Positions 6,831 to 14,032 of a stretch of DNA of 19,564 nucleotides are shown in pieces. The stretch's first letter is position 1. Every line of letters begins with the position of its first letter. Below the pieces are notes generated by a model, which had not been told where the DNA came from, did no database searches, and saw only the letters and a list, made by a program, of their open reading frames with translations. Source of the stretch: VRUG01 sp965372745 (GTDB taxonomy: Bacteria; Planctomycetota; Phycisphaerae; Sedimentisphaerales; Anaerobacaceae). The stretch covers positions 1 through 19,564 of the forward strand of contig CBDVDM010000030.1 of the NCBI GenBank assembly GCA_965372745.1, in the 5' to 3' direction. The position numbers and the translations under genes were made by a program.

Positions 6831-7589
6831 ATGGTTATCACAGAAAAATTAAAACATATCGCTATTGAGCTTAAAGGACATGCTCCTTTTACAATCCTTG
6901 GAGCTTTGGTGGGTGTTGTATTTATGCTTATATTTAAGAATATAAGTAAACCTCATGCTAATATATTGTTCAGTATTTTTCACCCGGGCCATGTCATACT
7001 AAGTGCGATGGTAACAGCGTCGCTTTTTTCGCTGCACAGAAAGAAAAAGAATATTATTCTGATTTTATTAGTGGGATACTTCGGTTCAATCGGTATAGCA
7101 ACATTAAGTGATTCTGTAATACCGTACTTCGGTGAAATTGTTTTCGGTTTGGATATTCCAACAGAAGGTCATACGCACAATATTGAGCATAACCAAGCAG
7201 ATGAACATGAAGATGCGCATGAAGATAAACATCGGATTCATATTGGTTTTATTGAAGAATGGTATATTGTCAATCCCGCAGCATTGTTAGGGATTTTGAT
7301 TGCGTATTTTATTCCTCGAACAAAATTCCCTCATGCGGGTCATGTTTTAATAAGTACATGGGCATCGTCTTCACATATTTTGATGAATATTCAAAGCGAT
7401 ATAACTCTGGGTGTTGTCTTTGAGATTTTTGTTATACTGTTTATTGCTGTGTGGCTGCCCTGCTGTATTAGTGACATCGTATTTCCGCTGATATTTGTGA
7501 AATCCGATATTCAGACGGCAGTACCATGTAAGGTTCATGGCCTGCACAGTCACCGGCATGAAGAAAAAGGGATGGAGCAGGATAAGTGA
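6831..7589 (+). CDS. Six-TM His-rich membrane protein, putative metal transporter
   Basis: The 252-residue protein is not one I can place in a named family. Hydrophobic segments lie near 18-37, 44-66, 73-100, 147-161, 168-186 and 191-223, suggesting six helices. The loop at 113-137 is rich in His and acidic residues (HTHNIEH...DEHEDAHEDKHRIH), and the tail contains CKVHGLHSHRH (233-243). Two similar motifs, HPGHVILSAM (51-60) and HAGHVLISTW (168-177), occur in the second and fifth helices, which hints at an internal duplication of three helices. These features suggest metal binding and transport, but this is inference. The gene is first behind the Fur-type operator and overlaps the Fur gene by GTGA. 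Confidence 0.8.
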   Translation: MVITEKLKHIAIELKGHAPFTILGALVGVVFMLIFKNISKPHANILFSIFHPGHVILSAMVTASLFSLHRKKKNIILILLVGYFGSIGIATLSDSVIPYFGEIVFGLDIPTEGHTHNIEHNQADEHEDAHEDKHRIHIGFIEEWYIVNPAALLGILIAYFIPRTKFPHAGHVLISTWASSSHILMNIQSDITLGVVFEIFVILFIAVWLPCCISDIVFPLIFVKSDIQTAVPCKVHGLHSHRHEEKGMEQDK

Positions 7590-8029
7590 CGACAAATACC
7601 AGGAAAAGAACAGATGAAATTCTGGACAAAGCCGGCTTTCGTCGAACCGGTCCGCGCCAGGCTATTTTGGCAGTATTACTTAACGCAGACAGGCCTGTTA
7701 CTGCCGAGCAGATTGCTGAAAAGATAGGCAGGAGCAAGCCAAACAAGGTAACTATATATCGTGCACTGGAGAATTTTATAGAGGCAGCGATTGTACATAA
7801 GGCCTTTTTACGGGACAGAACATGGCATTTTGAATTGGCGAACAGGTGCACAGACACTCAATGCCATCCACATTTTACATGTACAAATTGCGGAGATACG
7901 CATTGTATGCCCGGGATTTCAATGCCAATGGCCAAAAGTCCGTATAAAGGTTTTGCAATTGTCCGTCAGCGTGTCCAGTTTGAGGGGCTGTGCCCGCCCT
8001 GCGCGTTGAAGGTAAGGAAGGTATCATAA
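7586..8029 (+). CDS. Fur-family metal-responsive transcriptional regulator
   Basis: The 147-residue protein has the Fur layout. An N-terminal winged helix (about 10-85) contains TAEQIAEKIG and KVTIYRALENF. The C-terminal metal and dimer domain has HPHFTCTNC (94-102) and CPPC (136-139), the two structural zinc CxxC pairs. The start is GTG at 7586, overlapping the stop of the upstream gene as GTGA, so translation is probably coupled. The sequence alone does not decide between Fur, Zur and other subtypes. His-rich neighbours and the HCQICH peptide make zinc plausible. It probably binds the palindrome at 6742-6756 and controls its own operon. Confidence 0.93.
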   Translation: MTTNTRKRTDEILDKAGFRRTGPRQAILAVLLNADRPVTAEQIAEKIGRSKPNKVTIYRALENFIEAAIVHKAFLRDRTWHFELANRCTDTQCHPHFTCTNCGDTHCMPGISMPMAKSPYKGFAIVRQRVQFEGLCPPCALKVRKVS

Positions 8030-8047
8030 AATTTGGAGTGTTGCGAT

Positions 8048-8362
8048 TTGACTTGGTTTACCCGAAAAGTTGTTCTTACACTCGCGCTGGCTTGCTTTGC
8101 GACTACAGCCACGGGATTAACACTCAGGCTACATCTGTCTACGCATCCAAACCATAGCCATAAACACCATTTACCTGACCCCACACACTGCCAAATCTGT
8201 CATCAGCTACTTGTAGCTCTAACTCATTTTAACGCTGAATTGGAATTACAACTACCTGCCATAAACGAAATACAATACTTTGTTCACTTCCACACAAACA
8301 CCAATTTAACAACATTCCATATTGAATCCTTCTATCCACGCCCACCACCATTTGCTCTCTAA
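8048..8362 (+). CDS. Small exported His-rich peptide with HCQICH motif
   Basis: From a TTG at 8048 the product is 104 residues. I choose this start because GGAG at 8035-8038 lies nine bases upstream; the frame is open to 8033 but would then swallow its own ribosome site. A basic start and hydrophobic stretch (about 7-27) look like a signal peptide or anchor. It is followed by a His cluster (HPNHSHKHH) and HCQICH. The remainder is rich in aromatic and His residues with a proline-rich end (PRPPPF). I do not recognise the family. Its position 18 bp after the Fur gene and its ligands suggest a periplasmic metal-binding peptide. Confidence 0.65.
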   Translation: MTWFTRKVVLTLALACFATTATGLTLRLHLSTHPNHSHKHHLPDPTHCQICHQLLVALTHFNAELELQLPAINEIQYFVHFHTNTNLTTFHIESFYPRPPPFAL

Positions 8363-8513
8363 TAGTAGCGGCACATATATTTTCAAGTTGTAAGCTTGCA
8401 GGGTTATGCTGCGCCTGCACACAACCAGTAAATTACGTTCAAAGTAAACTGAAACCATAAATGGTTCAACAACCAAAAAATTGTTGTTTCCAATAAGATG
8501 GAGGAGTAATAAC
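8363..8513. other. Non-coding gap inside the Fur operon with hairpins
   Basis: The 151 bp between the HCQICH peptide and the PEP-CTERM gene hold TTGCAGG/CCTGCA complementary arms (about 8396-8421), AACCAT/ATGGTT and CAACAA/TTGTTG. No clear promoter or T-tract terminator is visible. The gap may hold a weak promoter or a processing site. Confidence 0.35.
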
Positions 8514-9371
8514 ATGTTTAAGAAGACAGTTAGTCTAATTATAGTGATAGCTGTAGTTGTAGCAATTTCACTTATATTCACTGCTTCAGCAAAAGCCGAT
8601 TGTCCGCTGGCGCATACTCATATCGGGAAGAACCCGACCTGGCGACCGGCTGATTGGGGTCCGCCACCCAGCGGCGCTGTCGACCCAGAACCAACCGACG
8701 ACAACAAGCTGTGGTTTTTCTCGCTACCGCCGATTCATTCTGCGGCCACACCCGACTGGCCGAGTTGGGGCACCGAGCCCGGGGAAAGCACTAAACCATT
8801 CCTTAAATTAGTGCCGGATTTAGATGATTACGGCAATCCCACATACAAACCGGGCGATGCCACCAAGCAACTCCATACTTGCAGCTTTATGTACAGCAAG
8901 GCCAACGGGTACGGCGACCCTGATGGTACGCAACATTTAAATGGTTGGCATTCAGCCCACGGCCCACAGGGTGCCTGGAACCTTGAAAGTATCGACGAGC
9001 CAACTGTACCCGACTGGGACATCTACATAGTACGTGAAGGCATATCGGCGAATTTGCTTGAAGATGACTTCTTTATGCTCACGCCGAATGAGACTGCGAT
9101 TCTTACAACGGATGGAAGTGAGTCTAACCTTGAAAAGATGTGGCTCGAAGACAAAAGTGCCTGGGGTTTCCACGAGCATATGGAGTTTGAATTCTGGCTG
9201 GATGAGGGAATAGGTGACATTGTAAGCGTAATGTTTTCCGCTTATGACGCCGGCGGACTGTATGACGCCTCTGATAACTTCACAATGCAATTCGAGGTTA
9301 TACCTGAGCCGGCAACACTCTCGCTACTGGCTTTGGGATGTTTGGGATTACTGAGGCACTATCGCAAATAA
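8514..9371 (+). CDS. Secreted PEP-CTERM protein sharing a domain with the dockerin protein
   Basis: The ATG at 8514 has GGAGGAG seven bases upstream; the open frame extends 33 bp further but without a better start. The 285-residue product has a signal peptide (about 1-28, cut after AKA) and a mature N-terminus DCPLAHTHIGKNP. It ends with a PEP-CTERM sorting signal at 262-285 (PEP motif, hydrophobic helix, RHYRK), so it is processed by an exosortase. The segment HEHMEFEFWL...YDASDNFTMQFEV (220-261) resembles HHAHVKYRAD...YESSEPFTVVFG in the gene at 10202. The two proteins thus seem homologous at both ends. The function is unknown; the His-rich motif and Fur context suggest a cell-surface metal-binding role. 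Confidence 0.85.
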   Translation: MFKKTVSLIIVIAVVVAISLIFTASAKADCPLAHTHIGKNPTWRPADWGPPPSGAVDPEPTDDNKLWFFSLPPIHSAATPDWPSWGTEPGESTKPFLKLVPDLDDYGNPTYKPGDATKQLHTCSFMYSKANGYGDPDGTQHLNGWHSAHGPQGAWNLESIDEPTVPDWDIYIVREGISANLLEDDFFMLTPNETAILTTDGSESNLEKMWLEDKSAWGFHEHMEFEFWLDEGIGDIVSVMFSAYDAGGLYDASDNFTMQFEVIPEPATLSLLALGCLGLLRHYRK

Positions 9372-9408
9372 TTATCTGTCAATTGAAAAATTATAAGGAA
9401 AGTTTGAT

Positions 9409-10185
9409 ATGAAAGCAAGAGCTTTCGACCCTGGAATTCCATTGAACTTCAGCGGGGATGCTTTTCGGCATCCTCGCTGGGGAATATCCCAACAAGCAGC
9501 AAAGGACGCATTTACTCTTATTGAATTGCTGGTTGTCATATCTATCATTTCGCTTTTGATGGGTATCCTTCTGCCTGCGCTTAGCAGAGTGCGTCAACAA
9601 GCAAAGAAGATTATGTGCTTGAGCAATATGCGCCAGATGGGAATAGCTCTAAATGCCTATCTTATTGACAGCGACTATCGTCTGCCGCCAAGTTCCTGCC
9701 GCGAAAAGGACCCACACGAATACTGGCTGTACATCTTGACTAATTACGTTGAGGAGTCATTGCTATTTCGCTGTCCTGAGGACAAAGCGAAAAATTTCAT
9801 GGACTGGCAAAATCCTCCGGAAGATGATTGGAAGCAGTATCGCTGGTCAAGCTATGCCTCCAATGGTTTTTTCGACAATCCTGCTTACTCAAGCTATCGG
9901 ACAATCACCGGGATGCGACGGCCTGGCCAATGTATTTTTGTCTGCGAATTGCAGTCAGGTTCATCGAATGACGGTGTTGACCACGTGCATCCCGATATGT
10001 GGGAATCCCCAGATGGACTTCAAGCACAAGTCGCATGGAATCGCCATAACGATAAATCCAACTACCTATTTGTGGACGGCCACGCAGCAAGCCATCTCTG
10101 GAACGAAACGTGGTATTACCCTGACCCGAAAATCAACTTATGGAATCCTCGTACGGCACCTGGTTGGCCGAAATTAAAGAAGTAA
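9409..10185 (+). CDS. Type II/IV pseudopilin-like protein with HX9DG motif
   Basis: The 258-residue protein has a prepilin N-terminal helix, FTLIELLVVISIISLLMGIL, starting near residue 35 after AKDA. Ala precedes the cleavage site, as in many planctomycete pseudopilins. The C-terminal half carries HNDKSNYLFVDGH, the H-x9-DG motif that characterises the large planctomycete DUF1559-like family. The 34-residue leader is longer than usual and is encoded partly by a palindrome (9450-9479). AAGGAAAG upstream supports the ATG at 9409. Its role in a Fur-linked cluster is unclear; it may help assemble or export the neighbouring secreted proteins. Confidence 0.88.
   Translation: MKARAFDPGIPLNFSGDAFRHPRWGISQQAAKDAFTLIELLVVISIISLLMGILLPALSRVRQQAKKIMCLSNMRQMGIALNAYLIDSDYRLPPSSCREKDPHEYWLYILTNYVEESLLFRCPEDKAKNFMDWQNPPEDDWKQYRWSSYASNGFFDNPAYSSYRTITGMRRPGQCIFVCELQSGSSNDGVDHVHPDMWESPDGLQAQVAWNRHNDKSNYLFVDGHAASHLWNETWYYPDPKINLWNPRTAPGWPKLKK
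9450..9479 (+). repeat. Hairpin-forming palindrome within the pseudopilin leader
   Basis: CAGCGGGGATGC and GCATCCTCGCTG form a 12-bp stem with one G-T pair and a 6-nt loop. Partly complementary GGAATTCC (about 9433-9440) and GGAATATCC (9481-9489) flank it. It encodes the unusual leader segment between residues 14 and 24, and may be a small palindromic insertion in frame. Confidence 0.55.
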
Positions 10186-10201
10186 AAAAGGAGCTACGAT
10201 A

Positions 10202-11035
10202 ATGAAAATGCATATACTGATAACAATTTTAATTCTGATGTTTACATACCCGGCGGCAGTCATTGCGGATTGTCCATTGGACCATATAAAGATTGGCTGC
10301 AATCCGGACGGTACTTGGGGTACGGATGACGACTGTAAACTTTTCTGCAACAGAACACAGATGTATCGCCACAGCGACCCGGACAATTCGGGCGGAGCCA
10401 CTTGGTTAAACTGGTATTATCCGCTGTACTATAGCTGGCTTTACGGAGACTACTGCATTGGCGAGCCCGGCTTTACAGAAATATGGTATGAACAGGAAGG
10501 AACAATTATAAACGAGGAATATATGCTTGAAGGTACGCCGGATACAGATTATCGCATAATGGTAGAATGTGTAGATATTTGCCCTGACTTCAACTTTCAC
10601 GCTGTCGAAAGCACATCCGGCAGTTTCCAGATTTGGGAAGCCGGCGACCGTTTTAACCTCAGCTCTTTCATCGCTCACCACGCCCATGTAAAATACCGCG
10701 CCGATTTCCAAAGCGAGTTGTATTGGCTCACTTACAGATTAGTTGATGATATCAATGATGCTAACCAATACGAATCGAGTGAGCCATTCACCGTCGTATT
10801 CGGCACTGTTCCACTCGACGGCGATATTCACGTCGAGGGGAGTGTCGATATGATGGATTTAACGAAGCTGAGCAACTATTGGCTGTCGGGCATTGACCCC
10901 AACGATCCCAATGCTCTTGAGATGGCCCGTGCGGTGGACTACTTTGACCGAGCCGATATAAACAGAGATTATGCCGTGGATTTTATTGACTTTGCGCTTT
11001 TGGCGTCAAATTGGCTGGAATCCCTGGACGATTAG
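10202..11035 (+). CDS. Secreted dockerin type I protein, homologue of the PEP-CTERM protein
   Basis: The 277-residue product has a signal peptide (1-22) and a mature start DCPLDHIKIGCNPDG, closely matching the PEP-CTERM neighbour. The central region is Cys-, Trp- and Tyr-rich, with HHAHVKYRAD...YESSEPFTVVFG (159-201). The end has two dockerin-type repeats, DGDIHVEGSVDMMDLTKL (206-223) and DRADINRDYAVDFIDFALLA (249-268), with Asp/Asn calcium positions. Dockerins bind cohesins outside the cell. An AAAAAGGAG ribosome site precedes the ATG. Thus one domain is presented by two different surface-attachment devices in one operon. I do not know the function. Confidence 0.85.
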   Translation: MKMHILITILILMFTYPAAVIADCPLDHIKIGCNPDGTWGTDDDCKLFCNRTQMYRHSDPDNSGGATWLNWYYPLYYSWLYGDYCIGEPGFTEIWYEQEGTIINEEYMLEGTPDTDYRIMVECVDICPDFNFHAVESTSGSFQIWEAGDRFNLSSFIAHHAHVKYRADFQSELYWLTYRLVDDINDANQYESSEPFTVVFGTVPLDGDIHVEGSVDMMDLTKLSNYWLSGIDPNDPNALEMARAVDYFDRADINRDYAVDFIDFALLASNWLESLDD

Positions 11036-11062
11036 TAAAGACAAAAAAGGAAATATACAGTA

Positions 11063-12319
11063 GTGGTATGTAATATGAAAGGCAGGAAGCTACTTAGAAA
11101 GCTACTGGTGGGGATTCTACGTTTCTTCGCCTGGTGGGGTGGTATGTTTGCTATTCTGGGGGGAACAACAGGAGGTATCTGTCCGTTCTGTGGCCAGCCG
11201 GGCTGTATGGGTGGCCCAGCTTCAGTCGGATTTCTTGCTGGTTTAGTCGCAATCTTCATGTCCCTGCCGAAACTGCTCGGACGTCGGTTCAATGCCCGAC
11301 GTTCCCAAACTGATAGCGAAAATACCGACATTGCATTATGGACAGCAGAGCATTACCCAGTTAGAATAGTGGATATGAAACTATATCCATTAAAGTTCAA
11401 ACCTATTTATAAATACCGTATATGGGGTGGGCAAAAGCTCGCTGAAATTTTCGGCAGGGATTTGCCTGATGAAAAAATCGGCGAAAGCTGGGAGCTGGCA
11501 GATTTGCCGGAAGATAAAAGCATAATTGTAAACGGAGTCCTTGCTAGCCAAAGGCTCGGAGATGTGGTCAGGCAATACCCCAAAGAGATAACCGGCAAAG
11601 AAAATTTCAAACCGCCCTTTCCGCTTTTAATCAAGCTGCTTGATGCACAGGATGTATTAAGTGTTCAGGTTCATCCTGATTTTGAAACATGCAAACGGAT
11701 GGGCAGAGGCGACCCAAAGACCGAATGCTGGTATATTATATCAGCCGAACCCGATGCTGTGATTTACAAAGGGCTAAAAGAATCGGTGAGCAAAGAAGAG
11801 TTTGCCAGAGCAATTGAAGATGGCAGTATTGCAGAGCTTTTGGAAAAGATCGAGGTCAAATCCGGTGAATGCCACTTTTTGCCGGCAGGAACTGTACATG
11901 CAATAGGAGCTGGATTGCTAATAGCTGAAATTCAGACGCCATCTGAGACTACGTACAGGGTTTTCGACTGGAACAGGGTAGATGCAAACGGCAAGAGCAG
12001 GCAATTGCATATCGAAGATGCCCTGGAAAGCATACATTTCGATTCATCCGGCGATAATCTGTCAGTAACAACGGTTGGTCGGTTAGTGGATAGTGAATAT
12101 TTTAAGATTGATAAGGGACATCAGGCCAAAGGATATGAGGTGCTTTTATCACCGATACAGATGAAGATACTGGTTATTTCAAGCGGTTCCGGCTCAATAG
12201 CCGGGGCTGATAATATTACAACTGATTTTAATGCGGGTGATTGCGTGTTTGTTCCAGCAGTGTACGAAGGAACAATACAATTTGCTGATGATACTGAATA
12301 TCTTTTGGTAACTTTGTAA
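11063..12319 (+). CDS. manA: Cys-rich membrane peptide joined in frame to class I mannose-6-phosphate isomerase
   Basis: The open frame of 418 codons has two parts. Residues 1-80 hold two hydrophobic segments (about 12-36 and 52-70) around CPFCGQPGCMGG (40-51). From Met105 (ATG at 11375) a complete type I phosphomannose isomerase follows. Its zinc ligands are Gln202, His204 (QVHPD), Glu221 (TECWYI) and His279 (PAGTVHAIG). The enzyme interconverts mannose-6-P and fructose-6-P for GDP-sugar synthesis. It could be a true fusion starting at GTG 11063 with AAAGGAAA upstream. It could also be two genes sharing a frame, because a good promoter lies at 11339-11367. The peptide part resembles metal-cluster neighbours in its Cys content. 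The catalytic half is certain; the joined form is not. Confidence 0.8.
   Translation: MVCNMKGRKLLRKLLVGILRFFAWWGGMFAILGGTTGGICPFCGQPGCMGGPASVGFLAGLVAIFMSLPKLLGRRFNARRSQTDSENTDIALWTAEHYPVRIVDMKLYPLKFKPIYKYRIWGGQKLAEIFGRDLPDEKIGESWELADLPEDKSIIVNGVLASQRLGDVVRQYPKEITGKENFKPPFPLLIKLLDAQDVLSVQVHPDFETCKRMGRGDPKTECWYIISAEPDAVIYKGLKESVSKEEFARAIEDGSIAELLEKIEVKSGECHFLPAGTVHAIGAGLLIAEIQTPSETTYRVFDWNRVDANGKSRQLHIEDALESIHFDSSGDNLSVTTVGRLVDSEYFKIDKGHQAKGYEVLLSPIQMKILVISSGSGSIAGADNITTDFNAGDCVFVPAVYEGTIQFADDTEYLLVTL
11339..11367 (+). promoter_or_regulatory. Possible internal promoter for manA alone
   Basis: TGGACA, a 17-bp spacer and TAGAAT match the sigma70 consensus at five of six positions in each box. 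Transcription would begin near 11373, only a few bases before the manA ATG at 11375, giving a leaderless or nearly leaderless message. Confidence 0.45.
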
Positions 12320-12432
12320 AACAAATTACCGCAGATTAAGGCACAATTTTTAAGTGGAGTTGGTATAACATACACAAAGAGGTTTTGCGCATATTCCGTG
12401 CCAAAATAGGTAATCGCATGTATAAAAAGTCT

Positions 12433-12460
12433 TTGACCACAGGGCGAAACAGGCTATAAT
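12433..12460 (+). promoter_or_regulatory. Promoter of thiC
   Basis: TTGACC, a 16-bp spacer and a perfect TATAAT lie about ten bases upstream of the riboswitch aptamer. The 113 bp between manA and this promoter hold nothing else I can identify. Confidence 0.8.
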
Positions 12461-12470
12461 AAAAACTGTT

Positions 12471-12564
12471 CACTAGGGGTGGTTCACAAAAGGTGAATCT
12501 GAGAAAAACCCTTTGAACCTGAACAGGATAACCGCTTCGGCGGTGATACCTGCGTAGGAAAGTG
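12471..12564 (+). promoter_or_regulatory. TPP riboswitch (THI element)
   Basis: The aptamer shows the conserved blocks GGGGTG, CTGAGA, ACCCTTTGAACCTGA, GGATAA and GCGTAGGAA in order. P1 is closed by CACT (12471-12474) with AGTG (12561-12564). A CTTCGG-capped stem occupies the variable arm. It senses thiamine pyrophosphate and represses the thiamine biosynthetic gene thiC downstream. Confidence 0.96.
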
Positions 12565-12625
12565 ATTGAAAATCATGGTATGGTTTCTAAAAAGCAAATC
12601 ACTTCCTATCAGAAGTGATTTTTTT
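12560..12625 (+). terminator. Riboswitch expression platform: antiterminator and intrinsic terminator
   Basis: AAATCACTTC (12596-12605) and GAAGTGATTT (12612-12621) form a 10-bp terminator stem with T-run. AAGTGATT (12560-12567), part of which closes aptamer P1, can instead pair with AATCACTT (12597-12604) to form the antiterminator. With TPP bound, P1 holds this strand and the terminator forms. Control is therefore at transcription. Confidence 0.88.
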
Positions 12626-12644
12626 GTTTTTAGAGGAAGATACA

Positions 12645-14021
12645 ATGTCTACACAATTACAGGCTGCAAAAGACAATCAAATAACTGAACAGGCTGAATT
12701 TGTGGCCCGTTCTGAAAATGTTGACGCCGAGCTCGTTCGAAAAGAAATAGCCGGCGGTCGATTGGTTATCCCTGCAAATAAACTGCATATCAAAACAGGC
12801 TTAAGGCCGATCGGTATCGGAAGAGCTGTCTCAACAAAAGTAAACGCTAATCTCGGGACAAGCAGTACCAGTTCCTCGGTTGAAACGGAACTGGAAAAGA
12901 TGCGTATAGCTATCGAAGTCGGTGCCGATGCAATTATGGATTTGAGTACCGGCGGTGACCTCGACCAGACGCGAGAAAAGCTGCTCGAGCAGTGCCCGAT
13001 GCCGTTTGGGACAGTGCCTATCTATCAGGCAATAATCGATAGAGATGTTGAAGAAATAAACAGCAAAATCATTCTCGAAGTGATTGAGAAACAGGCCAAA
13101 CAAGGTGTTGACTTTTTCACTATACACGCAGGGCTATTAAAGGAGCATCTGCCTTTATTAGAGAACAGGGTTGCCGGCATTGTCAGCCGCGGCGGCGCAT
13201 TGCTGGCTAAGTGGATGCTGTATCATAATAAACAAAATCTTTTATATGAAATGTTCGATGATTTGTGCGATATCCTGGCAGAATATGATGTATGCTTTTC
13301 TCTTGGCGACGGATTGAGGCCGGGAGCGATTGCCGATGCAACTGACGAGGCGCAGATAGCGGAGTTAAAGGTGCTTGGTGAACTTACCCAGAGGGCATGG
13401 GAGAAAGGCTGTCAGGTAATAGTAGAAGGGCCTGGACATGTGCCTTTTAACCAGATTCAATATAACATGGAATTGCAGCAGAAAATCTGTAAGGGTGCGC
13501 CATTTTATGTTTTAGGCCCTTTAGTAACTGATATCGCAGCGGGGTATGACCATATAACATCAGCTATCGGAGGAACGGCGGCGGCATTTTACGGCGCATC
13601 ATTTTTGTGCTATGTTACACCCCGGGAACACCTCGGTCTGCCAAACACCAAGGATGTTCGGGACGGCGTGGTAGCCTCGAAAATAGCTGCCCATGCAGCT
13701 GATATCGCACGAGGATTGAAGGGGGCAGCCGAGCAGGACAGAAAGGTCAGCACATCGCGAAGCAGCCTTGACTGGGAAACACATTTCGCTCAATCACTTG
13801 ACCCGAAAACAGCTTATAAAATGCATCAACAGGCCTGCAAAGAAGCCGGCATAGAAGAGCTGCCAAAAGCCGATTATTGCACAATGTGCGGCAAGCCGTG
13901 GTGCAGCGTCAGAATAAACAAAGAAATCCGTGAGTCAATAAAACAGCACAAACAGTCAAATTGTATGGTAGCGAAGAGCACGAGGAACACAGAGAAAAAA
14001 GGTTCTTTGACAGGATTGTGA
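12645..14021 (+). CDS. thiC: Phosphomethylpyrimidine synthase ThiC
   Basis: A radical-SAM enzyme that converts aminoimidazole ribotide to hydroxymethylpyrimidine phosphate in thiamine synthesis. The 458-residue protein contains MDLSTGGDL, VEGPGHVPFNQI, GPLVTDIAAGYDHI and YVTPREHLGLP. The C-terminal 4Fe-4S motif is CTMCGKPWC (412-420). It is the short form, lacking the extra N-terminal domain of the E. coli enzyme. The ATG at 12645 follows GAGGAAGA, placed just beyond the terminator; the frame extends upstream only through the terminator stem. It stands alone without other thiamine genes nearby. Confidence 0.97.
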   Translation: MSTQLQAAKDNQITEQAEFVARSENVDAELVRKEIAGGRLVIPANKLHIKTGLRPIGIGRAVSTKVNANLGTSSTSSSVETELEKMRIAIEVGADAIMDLSTGGDLDQTREKLLEQCPMPFGTVPIYQAIIDRDVEEINSKIILEVIEKQAKQGVDFFTIHAGLLKEHLPLLENRVAGIVSRGGALLAKWMLYHNKQNLLYEMFDDLCDILAEYDVCFSLGDGLRPGAIADATDEAQIAELKVLGELTQRAWEKGCQVIVEGPGHVPFNQIQYNMELQQKICKGAPFYVLGPLVTDIAAGYDHITSAIGGTAAAFYGASFLCYVTPREHLGLPNTKDVRDGVVASKIAAHAADIARGLKGAAEQDRKVSTSRSSLDWETHFAQSLDPKTAYKMHQQACKEAGIEELPKADYCTMCGKPWCSVRINKEIRESIKQHKQSNCMVAKSTRNTEKKGSLTGL

Positions 14022-14032
14022 CGAGTGTATAG

